Assembly (NCBI GenBank): GCA_963701375.1
Contig: CAVOZT010000004.1
Coordinates: 868,001 to 932,000 of the forward strand
Length of the DNA: 64,000 nucleotides
Origin: CAVXTF01 sp963701375
GTDB taxonomy: Bacteria > Actinomycetota > Acidimicrobiia > Acidimicrobiales > CAVXTF01
Direction of reading: 5' to 3'
The position numbers were made by a program, and so were the translations under genes. Shown here piece by piece: positions 24,962 to 33,742 of this stretch (positions within the stretch are counted from its first letter, which is position 1; every line of letters starts with the position of its first letter). The notes under the pieces are model-generated. The model had not been told where the DNA came from. It saw only the letters and a list, made by a program, of their open reading frames with translations, and did not search any database.

Positions 24962-26615
24962 CGAGCATCGGCAGGCGGACTCCGTGTTCGCGGGCAAAGA
25001 TTGCGGCTTCCTCGTACCCGGCGTCGGCGTGGCGCATCACGCCTGTACCGGGATCGTTCACGAGCATGAGCTCTGCACGTCGCGCCGCGTCGGCCGAGCC
25101 GTCCATCACGAGCTGCGCTCCGGCGTGAATGGACTTGCCTATTCCGGTTCCGCCACCGTGATGCACGGCCACCCAGGTCGCGCCGGAGGCAGTGTTCAGC
25201 AGTGCATTCAATATCGGCCAGTCGGCGATCGCGTCAGATCCGTCCGCCATCGCCTCGGTCTCGCGGTACGGCGATGCGACGGAGCCCGAATCGAGATGGT
25301 CCCTTCCTATGACGATGGGAGCCTTCACCTCGCCACTGGCGACCAGGTCGTTGAAAAGCACGCCCGCCCGGTCCCTCTCGCCGTAACCGAGCCAGCAGAT
25401 CCGGGCAGGGAGCCCCTGGAAAGGGACCTTCTCCGATGCGAGCGGCAGCCACCGCTGAAGGACCTCGTCGTCGGGGAACTCCCTCAACAACGCGCGGTCC
25501 GTCGCGTGGATGTCCGCGGGATCGCCCGAGAGCGCCACCCAACGGAAGGGGCCCTTACCCTCACAGAAGATCGGCCTCAGGTAAGCAGGTACGAAACCGG
25601 GGTAGGAGAAGGCGTCCTTGTAGCCGCCTTCGACCGCTTCGCCCCTCAGGTTGTTGCCGTAGTCGAAGACCTCGGCGCCAGCTTTCATGAAGCCGACCAT
25701 CGCTTCGCACTGGGTGGCCATGGACGAGCGCGCCCGCCTCACGTACTCGCTCGGATTCTGCGTCCGGAGCGTCGCAGCCGCCTCGACCGAAAGGTCGTTC
25801 GGGACGTATCCGTTCAAAGGATCGTGAGCAGATGTCTGGTCCGTCACGACGTCCGCCGGCAAGCCGCGCTCGAGCAACTCAGGGAAAGCTTCGGCAGCGT
25901 TCGCTACCAGAGCGACAGACAAGGGTCGCTTGTCGGCCACCGCCGCCGTGACCAGATCCACCGCGGCGTCCGTGGTATCGACCATCTCGTCGACCCAACC
26001 GTCGCGTCTGCGCCTCGACGCCCACGCGGGGTCGGCCTCGACGCACAGTGCGACACCGCCGTTCATGGTGATTGCGAGCGGCTGCGCACCGCCCATGCCG
26101 CCGAGCCCTGCGGTCAAGACCAGGCGGCCGGCGAGCGTCCCGCCGAAACGCTGATCCGCCACTGCCGAGAAGGTCTGGAACGTGCCTTGAAGGATCCCCT
26201 GGGTACCGATGTAGATCCACGAGCCCGCAGTCATCTGGCCGTACATCGTCAAGCCGGCGGCCTCGAGGCGCCAGAACTCCTCCCACGTCGCCCAGTCCGG
26301 AACGAGGAGCGAGTTCGCGATCAGCACCCTCGGCGCCATCGGGTGGGTGCGGAATACGCCGACCGGCTTTCCGGATTGCACGAGCAGCGTCTCGTCCGAG
26401 GTGAGCCTTTCGAGCTCGGAGACGATCACGTCGAACGACTTCCAGTCGCGCGCTGCGCGGGCGTCGCCTCCGTATACGACGAGATCGTCCGGACGCTCCG
26501 CGACCTCGGGGTCGAGGTTGTTCATCAGGCATCGGAGGACTGCTTCTGTTTGCCAGCTCCGGCAACGAAGGGTGGTGCCGACGGGGGAGCGGACCGGCCG
26601 TGCGCCGTCCGTCAT
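24954..26615 (-). CDS. hutU: Urocanate hydratase
   Basis: A full-length 553-residue urocanase. It begins with a short variable part, then LRCRSWQTEAVLRCLMNNLDPEVAERP and VYGGDARAARDWKSFD. It contains the NAD-binding signature GLGGMGGAQPLAI and the family stretch AVHHGGGTGIGKSIHAG near the end, including the conserved Gly-rich and Cys-proximal (ARICWLGYGER) regions. It converts urocanate to imidazolonepropionate with tightly bound NAD+. The ATG overlaps the hutH stop (ATGA, 26612-26615), and its stop overlaps hutI, so expression is coupled. Confidence 0.96.
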   Translation of the reverse strand: MTDGARPVRSPVGTTLRCRSWQTEAVLRCLMNNLDPEVAERPDDLVVYGGDARAARDWKSFDVIVSELERLTSDETLLVQSGKPVGVFRTHPMAPRVLIANSLLVPDWATWEEFWRLEAAGLTMYGQMTAGSWIYIGTQGILQGTFQTFSAVADQRFGGTLAGRLVLTAGLGGMGGAQPLAITMNGGVALCVEADPAWASRRRRDGWVDEMVDTTDAAVDLVTAAVADKRPLSVALVANAAEAFPELLERGLPADVVTDQTSAHDPLNGYVPNDLSVEAAATLRTQNPSEYVRRARSSMATQCEAMVGFMKAGAEVFDYGNNLRGEAVEGGYKDAFSYPGFVPAYLRPIFCEGKGPFRWVALSGDPADIHATDRALLREFPDDEVLQRWLPLASEKVPFQGLPARICWLGYGERDRAGVLFNDLVASGEVKAPIVIGRDHLDSGSVASPYRETEAMADGSDAIADWPILNALLNTASGATWVAVHHGGGTGIGKSIHAGAQLVMDGSADAARRAELMLVNDPGTGVMRHADAGYEEAAIFAREHGVRLPMLDA

Positions 26616-28162
26616 CCCAACGCTCCGACGACGTCCTCGACCGCTATCACGAGGGCGCCGGTGCGCACCATGTACTCCGCTTTCGCGAGGTCCGGAGCGA
26701 GAAAGCGATCGCTGTCCATACGGGGGATCTCAGTCCTCAAAGCGGTGAGCACCGACTGGGTGGCCGGTCCGGGAGCGATGCCGCGCAGCTCGAGGGCCTC
26801 CGCTGCGCAGACCGCCTCGATTGCGACGACCCGCGTCGCGTCCGCGACTGCCGCGCGCATCTGGCGGCATGCGTTCCAGCCCATCGACACGTGGTCCTCC
26901 TGGCCACCGCTCGTAGGTACCGAGTCGGTGGACGAAGGCGAGGCGTGGCCTCTCAGTCGGTTCAGTACCGCGGCAGCGGTGTAGTGAGCCAGCATGAATC
27001 CGGAGTTGACGCCGGCCTCGGGTGCAAGAAACGGGGGGAGCCCTTCGGAGCGCGCCGGGTCCATCATCCTGTCGATCCGCCGCTCGACGATCCCGCCGAG
27101 CCCCGCAAGTGCGATCGCCACGAAGTCCGCAGCGTGCGACAGCGGCTGGCCGTGGAAGTTCCCCGTTGACACGACGGCGCCGTCCTCGGAGAAGACCACC
27201 GGGTTGTCCACGACGCTCGAGAGCTCGATCTCGACGGTGCGGCGAGCGTTTGCCACCACGTCACGGGTCGCACCGTGAACCTGCGGGGCGCATCGCATCG
27301 AGTAGGCGTCTTGTACTGCGTGATCCGACATCTTGTGGGAGGCGAGGATCGGTGAATCGGCGAGAAGCATCCTCAAGTTTGCGGCGCTCTGCACCTGTCC
27401 CGGATGAGGTCGGAGCGCGTGGATCCGCTCGGCAAAAGGGGAGTCGGTCCCGAGCAACGCTTCGATCGTCATCGCGCAGGTGACGTCCACGCTCTTGAGC
27501 AGGATCTCGAGGTCCGCCTGCGCAAGGCAATGGTGGGCGAGCATTCCGTCGGTGCCGTTCAGCAGGGCCAGGCCCTCTTTGGCTTGGAGTGAAACGGGTT
27601 CGATTCCCGCCGCGGCGAGGGCGGGTGCTGCGTCTGCCGCCACCGAGCCAGCCCCGCCGGCACTTGCGCCGTCAGAGCCGAGGACCCACCCGTTGCCTGT
27701 GAGCACCAGTGCAGAATGCGCAAGAGGCGCGAGGTCGCCCGAGGCGCCGAGCGAACCGATCTCGGGCACCGCGGGCGTTATGCCGGCGTTCAACAGCTGT
27801 GCCATCACGGTCACGAGCAGCGGTCGGACCCCGCTGTTTCCTGCGGCGAGCGTCCGGGCTCGCAACAGCTGCATCGCGCGGACCACCTCGCTCTGGACGA
27901 AATCTCCCATCCCCGCTGCGTGGCTGCGAACGAGCGCCTGCTGGACGCGAACCGCTTCGTCGGGGGAGATCCGGTGGCGCGCAAGAGCACCGAAGCCGGT
28001 CGTCACGCCGTAGACCGTGCGTCCGTCTTCGATCGCGCTCAGAACGACGGACAAGGACGGGGCCATGCTGTCGTGGACATTGTCGGCCACCTCGACCTGC
28101 GCACCGTCGCGGGCTACGCGGACGACCTCTTCGATGGTGAGCGGCTCTGGGCCGAGTCGCAC
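26612..28162 (-). CDS. hutH: Histidine ammonia-lyase
   Basis: A 516-residue HutH. The self-processing MIO triad Ala-Ser-Gly is in IGSLGASGDLAPLAH near residue 143. Other family blocks are VYGVTTGFGALARHRI, LLNGTDGMLAHH, NFHGQPLSHAADFVAIAL and a C-terminal QEDHVSMG. It deaminates L-histidine to urocanate and starts the degradation pathway encoded by the next three genes. It is the first gene of the operon. The 247-nt upstream region, shared with the divergent parA-like gene, carries a 27-bp tandem repeat. No HutC-type repressor is in the window. Confidence 0.96.
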   Translation of the reverse strand: MRLGPEPLTIEEVVRVARDGAQVEVADNVHDSMAPSLSVVLSAIEDGRTVYGVTTGFGALARHRISPDEAVRVQQALVRSHAAGMGDFVQSEVVRAMQLLRARTLAAGNSGVRPLLVTVMAQLLNAGITPAVPEIGSLGASGDLAPLAHSALVLTGNGWVLGSDGASAGGAGSVAADAAPALAAAGIEPVSLQAKEGLALLNGTDGMLAHHCLAQADLEILLKSVDVTCAMTIEALLGTDSPFAERIHALRPHPGQVQSAANLRMLLADSPILASHKMSDHAVQDAYSMRCAPQVHGATRDVVANARRTVEIELSSVVDNPVVFSEDGAVVSTGNFHGQPLSHAADFVAIALAGLGGIVERRIDRMMDPARSEGLPPFLAPEAGVNSGFMLAHYTAAAVLNRLRGHASPSSTDSVPTSGGQEDHVSMGWNACRQMRAAVADATRVVAIEAVCAAEALELRGIAPGPATQSVLTALRTEIPRMDSDRFLAPDLAKAEYMVRTGALVIAVEDVVGALG

Positions 28163-28290
28163 GTTCGGGACCGTCGTTCGCCTCCTGATCCAGTCCGTCC
28201 ACTCGTTCGTGGGTGGGATCTCGAGCCAGGCTATCCATGAGGGTCAGTTGGCGGGCAAAGCTGTCGGTTAGGGGCGGGGCGCTGGATTCG

Positions 28291-28344
28291 GGGCCTGTAT
28301 TCCGGGCCCTGTATTCGGGGCCTGTATTCCGGGCCCTGTATTCG
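28291..28344. repeat. 27-bp tandem repeat, two exact copies, in the hutH/parA divergent promoter region
   Basis: Each unit is GGGCCTGTATTCC followed by GGGCCCTGTATTCG, so it is itself a doubled 13/14-mer and the array reads as four near-copies of GGGCC(C)TGTATTC. Units are 28291-28317 and 28318-28344. It sits about 130 bp upstream of hutH and 65 bp upstream of the ParA gene. Confidence 0.85.
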
Positions 28345-28409
28345 GGTTGTCGGATCGTGTGTCGCATCCGGCCCAGGCAGCCGGGACTCGCCGTGCGTAG
28401 ACTCTCCCG

Positions 28410-29270
28410 GTGGCTCGCGTGCTGGCGGTCGCCAACCAGAAGGGTGGCGTCGCAAAGACGACCACCGCCCACGCCCTGGGATTCGCATTTTGTGAGCTCG
28501 GCCGGCGTGTTCTCCTCGTGGACCTGGACCCGCAGGCTTGCCTGACCTTCTCGGTCGGGTTCGACCCCGACGGCATGGACCGGTCCTTGCACGACGTACT
28601 CGTTCGAAAGATGAAGGTCGCCGACGCGAGGCGACGGGTAGAGGGGATCGAAGGGCTCGACATCCTCCCTTCTACGATCGACCTGGCTGGTTCCGAGGTC
28701 CATCTGCTCACCCGCACCGCTCGTGAGCATGTGCTGCAGCGCGCACTTCAACCTGTACTCGACGACTACGACATCGTGCTCATCGATTGCCCGCCGTCGC
28801 TCGGGATCCTCACCATCAACGGGTTGACCGCCGCCGAAGAGGTTCTCATACCGCTTCAGTGCGAGGCGCTCAGTCATCGAGGCGTCGGCCAGCTTCTCGA
28901 GACGGTCGACGACGTCAGGATGTTCGCCAACGCCGATCTGAAAGTTCGCGGCGTCATAGCGACTATGTACGACGGGCGAACCGTGCACGGCCGCGCGGTG
29001 CTCGATGACATGGGAAAGCGTTACGGGCTCGCGCTCATCGGTCCCCCGGTTCGCAAGTCGATCCGTTTTGCCGAGGCGCCCGAGATGGGTAGGTGCATAC
29101 TCCAGCACGCGCCAGGGTCTCAGGGTGCAGAGGCATACCGGACGATCGTCCGCATCCTGGATGCAGACGGCGCAGACTCGAGAGAAGTTTGCAAGGACCC
29201 CGGCACAACGCTCGAATCGGGGGATATAGGTGATGTCGTCGATGCCGACACGGACCTCGGCAGTGAGTGA
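28410..29270 (+). CDS. ParA/Soj-family ATPase, orphan
   Basis: A 286-residue ParA-type ATPase. The deviant Walker A box is ANQKGGVAKTTTAHALG at residues 8-24, with the signature Lys of KGGxxKT. Walker A' is VLLVDLDPQACLT and Walker B DIVLIDCPPSLGILT. GTG start at 28410. There is no parB or parS-like site nearby, so it is unlikely to be the main chromosome partition protein. The zinc-ribbon gene overlapping its 3' end may be its partner. The C-terminal 35 residues are acidic and disordered. Confidence 0.88.
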   Translation: MARVLAVANQKGGVAKTTTAHALGFAFCELGRRVLLVDLDPQACLTFSVGFDPDGMDRSLHDVLVRKMKVADARRRVEGIEGLDILPSTIDLAGSEVHLLTRTAREHVLQRALQPVLDDYDIVLIDCPPSLGILTINGLTAAEEVLIPLQCEALSHRGVGQLLETVDDVRMFANADLKVRGVIATMYDGRTVHGRAVLDDMGKRYGLALIGPPVRKSIRFAEAPEMGRCILQHAPGSQGAEAYRTIVRILDADGADSREVCKDPGTTLESGDIGDVVDADTDLGSE

Positions 29271-29727
29271 AGAGCAGGCGGCCCCCGATCCACTCGGGAG
29301 GAGGTCGCTCTACTGGGCGACGGGTGGCATGCTCAACGACCAACCCAAACGGCGAGGGCGCGACCCGATCCCTCTGGGCAAGCATGCTCTTTACTCCGAT
29401 GCACGCGAGGACGGCCGTCGAACCGGCGCTCGTGCGAAGGGTGTTCAGAAATCCGGCGACGACGCGTCGGGGACGCAACCAGAGCGAGTGCGAGGGGCTC
29501 CTCCTTGGGCACGGCTCGGAGTTCGCGCCACGGGCGCGCTCGGCCCGGTCGTCGTGGACTGTTCGACGTGCGGGGCACGATCGGAAGTAGGCGTAGGCCA
29601 GTTCGTCGCGCTTCACCTTCCCATCTGGTTGTGGCGACCTGGCCGCGGGTACGCGCGACTGATGACGTGTCCGGCATGCCGACGCCGATCTTGGCTGAGT
29701 GCCTCGTGGCGACCTTGGGAACGGTGA
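29230..29727 (+). CDS. Hypothetical zinc-ribbon protein following ParA
   Basis: Up to 165 residues. The N-terminal part is disordered and basic, with two short conserved-looking boxes, DPLGRRSLYW and DPIPLGKHALY. The C-terminus has two CxxC knuckles: VVDCSTCGARSEVG and LMTCPACRRRSWL, 31 residues apart, around a Trp-rich segment (HLPIWLWRPGRGY). This spacing fits a zinc ribbon. Start codons at 29230 (GTG), 29233, 29242 (ATG) and 29263 (GTG) are all possible; each overlaps the ParA gene, implying translational coupling. Function unknown; a partner or DNA/RNA adaptor of the ParA is my inference. Confidence 0.72.
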   Translation: MMSSMPTRTSAVSEEQAAPDPLGRRSLYWATGGMLNDQPKRRGRDPIPLGKHALYSDAREDGRRTGARAKGVQKSGDDASGTQPERVRGAPPWARLGVRATGALGPVVVDCSTCGARSEVGVGQFVALHLPIWLWRPGRGYARLMTCPACRRRSWLSASWRPWER

Positions 29728-29734
29728 GCGGTCC

Positions 29735-30452
29735 TCAAACAGCTGCGCGCAAGCGAAAGAAAAGGAATCTCGGCTGGCGGCTGAGCAGCTCGTAGGTATC
29801 CGGCTCACGATCGGCGAGCTCCCCTTGGGGCATCGGCTCGACAAGCCGATCGATGACGAATCCCGCAGACGCGATCGAGTCGCACATCGCAGTCAGCGGA
29901 CGGCGCCAGAAAGTCACCTCGTATGTCCCTGAACCCTTCTCCCATTCTTCTGTGACCTGCTTGATCGCGAAGTAGTCGTCAGGGGAGTGCAACTGCCCGT
30001 CCATCGTCGGGTGGTGCGTCGAGAAGACCAAGGTCCCGCTTTGCGTAAGAACCCGGCGGAGCTCCCCGAGCACAGCGGTCCAATTGCGGATGTAGTGCAT
30101 GACGAGGGACGTCGACGACGAGGTCGAACTCCGCGTCGCTCGCGAAAGACAGAGGTCTGGACAGATCCGCGACCAACACCTTCGCCCTGTCTCCGACCCG
30201 CGACAGCGCGATGTCCGCCATGACCGGGCTCAGGTCGATCGAGGTGACGTCGGCGCCGTGGTCCAACAGCCATTCAGTGAGCACGCCGCTGCCGCACCCT
30301 GCGTCGAGAACGCGCAGGCCGTTGACATCAGGGAGGAGATCAATGGTCCCCGGTCGTTCGTAACAGGCGTTGGTCGCGCTCTCGGCGTTGTCCGCCGAAT
30401 AGTCGAGTGCCATGGCGTCGTACTGCCGCGCAGTGCGCTCGGAGTCGCTCAA
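29735..30452 (-). pseudogene. Class I SAM-dependent methyltransferase, frameshifted
   Basis: The first frame (ATG 30452) reads YDAMALDYSADNAESATNACYERP, then motif I VLDAGCGSGVLTEWLLDHGADVTSIDLSP and LSFASDAEFDLVV. It breaks near 30113-30120 in a GTC-repeat stretch. The second frame continues STSLVMHYIRNWTAVLGELRRVLTQSGTLVFSTHHP and ends ...LFFRLRAAV. Together they give an unbroken ubiE/UbiG-like methyltransferase of about 238 residues, so a single-base indel is likely. Substrate unknown. It lies 42 nt downstream of the MBL hydrolase gene on the same strand. Confidence 0.8.
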
Positions 30453-30494
30453 TGCAGCGATCCCCGGCTGGACCCGAGCAGTCGCACGAGAGGG

Positions 30495-31553
30495 TCAGTC
30501 TGGAGCAGGTTCGTCCACGACGAAGAATTTCCCAGGCCGGTCCCCGACGCTCCGAACTCGCTGATGGATCTCGAGGAGGACGACGTGGGCCAGCGTCTCG
30601 CCGACGGCGGCGCGTTGCATGAACTCGGGGATCTGGTCCCACGGACGAGACCAGGTCAGGTTCACCGCCATCTGCCATGCAGTCATGCCCGGGTGATCAC
30701 GAAGCAGCCTCTCGATGTCAACGAGTCGGTCTGCGTGGTGCAGGATGATCTCGTCGAGCCGGCCCTTCAGGTTTGCGAAGCGGTATTCGTGCGCCGGGAG
30801 AACCTCGTCCACTGGCAGGTTCTGGACCTTCAGGAGTGACTCGAGGAAGTCGCCGAGCGGGTTCGGGATCTGCTGGGTGTGCACGCCGATGTTCGGCGTG
30901 ATCCTCGGCAGGACGTGGTCACCCGAGAGCAGCAACCGGTGCCGTTCGCTGTGGAAGCAGACATGGCCGGGGGAGTGGCCCGGCGTCCAGACGGTGCGCA
31001 GGTCCCATCCGGGGACGTCAACTTCTTTGCCGTCCTCGAACAGGACGTCGGGCTCGGCCATCGTCACTTGGTCGCGGATCATCATCGAGGCCATGTTGAG
31101 ATCTGGGAGCGTTGCCGCGGGGACACCTGCGAACTCCAGAAGCTCGTGCATCTTGGAGAGCAGATCGTCTACGTCCACGTAGCGCGCACGCAGCATGTTC
31201 GCGTCGTCGGGGTGCAGTCCGATCCAGGCCCCCGACTCTTCGCGCACGCGGCCGGCCAGCCCGTAGTGGTCAGGGTGTATGTGGGTCACGAGCACCGATC
31301 TGACGTCAGCGATGCTTCCACCCGCCTCGGCGAGTCCCGAGTTGAGCGCGAGCCACGCGTCATCGGTGTTCCAGCCTGCGTCGACGATCGCCACACCGTC
31401 GTCGAGCTCCAACGCGTAGACGAGCACGTAGCGCAACGGGTTGTTCGGGATCGGGACGGGAATCGACCACAGCCCGGGGCGCACGAGCTCCACCGGCGGC
31501 ATCACCTGCCGGTCCCAAGCCTCTTTCTGCAGCACCCCAGTGACCTCGATCAT
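30495..31553 (-). CDS. MBL-fold metallohydrolase
   Basis: A 352-residue metallo-beta-lactamase-fold hydrolase. The metal motif is LVTHIHPDHYGLAG near residues 89-102. Further ligands are WTPGHSPGHVCFHS, LLLSGDHVLPRI and LPAHEYRF, the order expected for glyoxalase-II-like members. A C-terminal helical extension of about 80 residues (ILHHADRLVDIERLL...) resembles LACTB2-type proteins. It may hydrolyse thioesters or similar. It probably forms a two-gene unit with the methyltransferase downstream. Confidence 0.88.
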   Translation of the reverse strand: MIEVTGVLQKEAWDRQVMPPVELVRPGLWSIPVPIPNNPLRYVLVYALELDDGVAIVDAGWNTDDAWLALNSGLAEAGGSIADVRSVLVTHIHPDHYGLAGRVREESGAWIGLHPDDANMLRARYVDVDDLLSKMHELLEFAGVPAATLPDLNMASMMIRDQVTMAEPDVLFEDGKEVDVPGWDLRTVWTPGHSPGHVCFHSERHRLLLSGDHVLPRITPNIGVHTQQIPNPLGDFLESLLKVQNLPVDEVLPAHEYRFANLKGRLDEIILHHADRLVDIERLLRDHPGMTAWQMAVNLTWSRPWDQIPEFMQRAAVGETLAHVVLLEIHQRVRSVGDRPGKFFVVDEPAPD

Positions 31554-31623
31554 GGACGGTCACCGTATGCCGGGGACGACACCACCACCAGCGGAGCTAT
31601 CCCACCATCTCGAACGAATGAAC

Positions 31624-32847
31624 TCAGTGAGAGGTGTAGGAGGTCCACGAATAGCCGTCCCACCAGCGCACCCGTGCGACCCTCCATGGATCGGGGTACC
31701 AACCCGGCGGAGTGGTGGGGGCTCCATGCTGCACGGGCGCGGCCGGGTGGACCGGTTGGACGTTCTGGACGGGCTGCACCGGGGTAGCGGGTTGAGGTCG
31801 GACGGCCGGGTAGATCGCCGTCGGTGTCGGGGTGACCGCCGGGATCTGACCTGTTGGAACGCCTGGATCTTCCTTCGCCTCCGGCTGAGATTCTGTGACG
31901 ACTGCTTCGCCGGTTGCTCCTGAGCCGGTTTCTCCTGCCCCTTGCGCACCGGCCGTGACTCCGACGACGGGGTCCACCACATCGGTGACGGTCGGCTGTT
32001 CGTCGGGCGTGTAGTTGCTCGCGGGTCTCGGGACCGGATTGGTCGGGGAGGTAGCGGGAGCCGCAGGGAACGGATCGGCGGCGGGCCAGGCGGCCGCAGC
32101 GGGCACCCCTGAAGGCGCGCTCGATGGTGAAGCCGGAGGCGGGCTCGATGCGCCCGATCCCGCTCCGCTTCCAGGCGGCCCCTGCCAGGGTTGTGCAGGC
32201 ATTGGAGCAGGAGCGGATGCGTGAACGGGTGCTGCAGGCGGGTGTGCCCGATCTATCTCGTCGAGTTGCTGCTGCAGGTCGGACACGAGCGAGTCGACGT
32301 CGTCGTTAAAACGAGCAAGACCCAGGACGATGGCGAATCGGATCTCCTCCGCCTGACCTTCGTCGTACCGGAATCCCGACGCCCGATCCCGTCCCGACAC
32401 AGCCACGGCGGTCCAAGGCGGATGGTCGATGTGCAGAATGCCGAGAAAATCTGCGTATTCCCATTCGACAGACTTGTGAGTACCCGAGAAGACGATCCTC
32501 TTGTCGGTGAAGGTGAGGTCGCCAGAGTCGGTTGGAGCAAGGTCGGCATCGAAGGCCTGACCCGTGAGGTGCCCGGCGCGGGGAGGCACCCGGAATGTGA
32601 ACCCGCCTTTTTCCCCGGCCCAGTGGGCGGGCACTCGCCGAGGCTCGACCAGGAAGGTGCCGGTGGCAACGAGGAGGGCACGTTCGTCCGATTTCAACTT
32701 GACGGTCAGGGTCGGATCTTCTGGCCCGGTGCCGTTGAAGGTACGGGCCCGATACAGGAACGAAGCCACCCGGGCACGCTCAGCTTGCCAGTCCACCTGG
32801 GGTGTCTCCTGCTCCTGCTGGGGCCTGCGTTTGTCGAACAAGCCCAT
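31624..32847 (-). CDS. DUF2510 protein with PH-like N-terminal domain and long disordered linker
   Basis: A 407-residue protein in three parts. Residues 1-190 form a compact domain with LTFTDKRIVFSGTHKSVEWEYADFLGILHID, similar to the PH-like/GRAM sensor domains of many actinobacterial proteins. Residues about 205-375 are a Pro/Ala/Ser/Thr linker. The C-terminal TTPPGWYPDPWRVARVRWWDGYSWTSY is a DUF2510 motif (GWYxDP...RWWDGxxWT). There is no transmembrane helix. Function is unknown; DUF2510 modules are often envelope-associated. Confidence 0.85.
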   Translation of the reverse strand: MGLFDKRRPQQEQETPQVDWQAERARVASFLYRARTFNGTGPEDPTLTVKLKSDERALLVATGTFLVEPRRVPAHWAGEKGGFTFRVPPRAGHLTGQAFDADLAPTDSGDLTFTDKRIVFSGTHKSVEWEYADFLGILHIDHPPWTAVAVSGRDRASGFRYDEGQAEEIRFAIVLGLARFNDDVDSLVSDLQQQLDEIDRAHPPAAPVHASAPAPMPAQPWQGPPGSGAGSGASSPPPASPSSAPSGVPAAAAWPAADPFPAAPATSPTNPVPRPASNYTPDEQPTVTDVVDPVVGVTAGAQGAGETGSGATGEAVVTESQPEAKEDPGVPTGQIPAVTPTPTAIYPAVRPQPATPVQPVQNVQPVHPAAPVQHGAPTTPPGWYPDPWRVARVRWWDGYSWTSYTSH

Positions 32848-33091
32848 CCCGGCGCCTCCCTCCGCTCCGCGATCACGGACATTCGAGCCGGCGCCCGTCG
32901 CACAACTATGCCGCCACGCAGGCAGGACTCTTGATGTCCGGTGTCGCAGCAGGGTAGCGGACCGCCAGATGGGTCTGGAGCCGCTTCCGCCCCTGACTTT
33001 TCCGCTTCTCGGGGAATATTACTTGAAGCGGCAACTGTTGTCCGATTGAAGGTTGATAGTGCAACTATCCGATCGAACCTGGAGGACAGCC
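32848..33091. other. Divergent intergenic region upstream of yceI
   Basis: No gene is seen. It carries the promoters for the DUF2510 gene and the YceI gene, and the inverted repeat at 33055-33069. The last 60 bases are AT-richer than the surroundings. Confidence 0.45.
33055..33069. promoter_or_regulatory. Inverted repeat, candidate operator of the YceI gene
   Basis: GATAGT-GCA-ACTATC is a perfect 6-3-6 inverted repeat. It lies 22 nt upstream of the YceI start codon, between the probable promoter and the GGAGG ribosome site, where a repressor would block transcription. Confidence 0.45.
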
Positions 33092-33685
33092 ATGAGCGAC
33101 ACTCAGACGACCAGCGCAAGCGCCGTTACACGCGATTACAAGGGCCAGGACCTGCCTGTCCACGGCGACTACGTGCTCGACACCGCCCACACGACGATCG
33201 AGTTCGTGGCGCGCCACCTGATGATCAGCAAGGTCCGTGGACGGTTCACCGGGTTCGAAGGTTCGATCCACGTCGGAGAGGACCCCGAGGATTCGAAGCT
33301 GGTCATATCGGTCGACGCCTCATCGATCGACACGTCGGAGCCGAACCGTGACGCGCACCTCCGCAGTGGCGACTTCCTCGAGACCGACAAGTACCCGAAG
33401 CTGACGTTCCAGAGCACCAAGGTCCAGCACGTCAAAGACTCAGAGTGGAAATTGACGGGTGACTTGACGATTCGCGACGTCACGAAGCCGGTAACTCTCG
33501 ATGTCGAGTTCCTCGGTGTTTCCGTCTCACCTTGGGGAACCAGGCCGTTCGGGTTCGAGGCGACAACCGAGATCGACCGCGAGGATTGGGGTCTCACGTG
33601 GAACCAGGCACTCGAGACCGGCGGCGTGGTCGTCGGCAAGAAGGTGCGGATCGAGATCAACGCGGAGCTTCTGCCCAAGCAGTGA
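33092..33685 (+). CDS. YceI family protein
   Basis: A 197-residue YceI lipocalin-like protein. It starts at ATG 33092 with GGAGG upstream; the in-frame extension to 33053 would run through the operator. Family blocks: GDYVLDTAHTTIEFVARHLMISKVRGRF, SIDTSEPNRDAHLRSGDFLETDKYPKLTFQST, LTIRDVTKPVTLDVEF and EIDREDWGLTWNQALETGGVVVGKKVRIEIN. No signal peptide, so cytoplasmic, unlike the E. coli protein. Relatives bind polyisoprenoids or other long lipids. Confidence 0.94.
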   Translation: MSDTQTTSASAVTRDYKGQDLPVHGDYVLDTAHTTIEFVARHLMISKVRGRFTGFEGSIHVGEDPEDSKLVISVDASSIDTSEPNRDAHLRSGDFLETDKYPKLTFQSTKVQHVKDSEWKLTGDLTIRDVTKPVTLDVEFLGVSVSPWGTRPFGFEATTEIDREDWGLTWNQALETGGVVVGKKVRIEINAELLPKQ

Positions 33686-33742
33686 GCGACCTGCTCCCAT
33701 GCAGTGGCCATGGGAGCAACACTTTTGAGGGACGATGGGCGC

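Noticed and set aside
28291..28344. Repeat array considered as a CRISPR
   Set aside because: Only two 27-bp units in direct contact without spacers, and no cas genes in the window.
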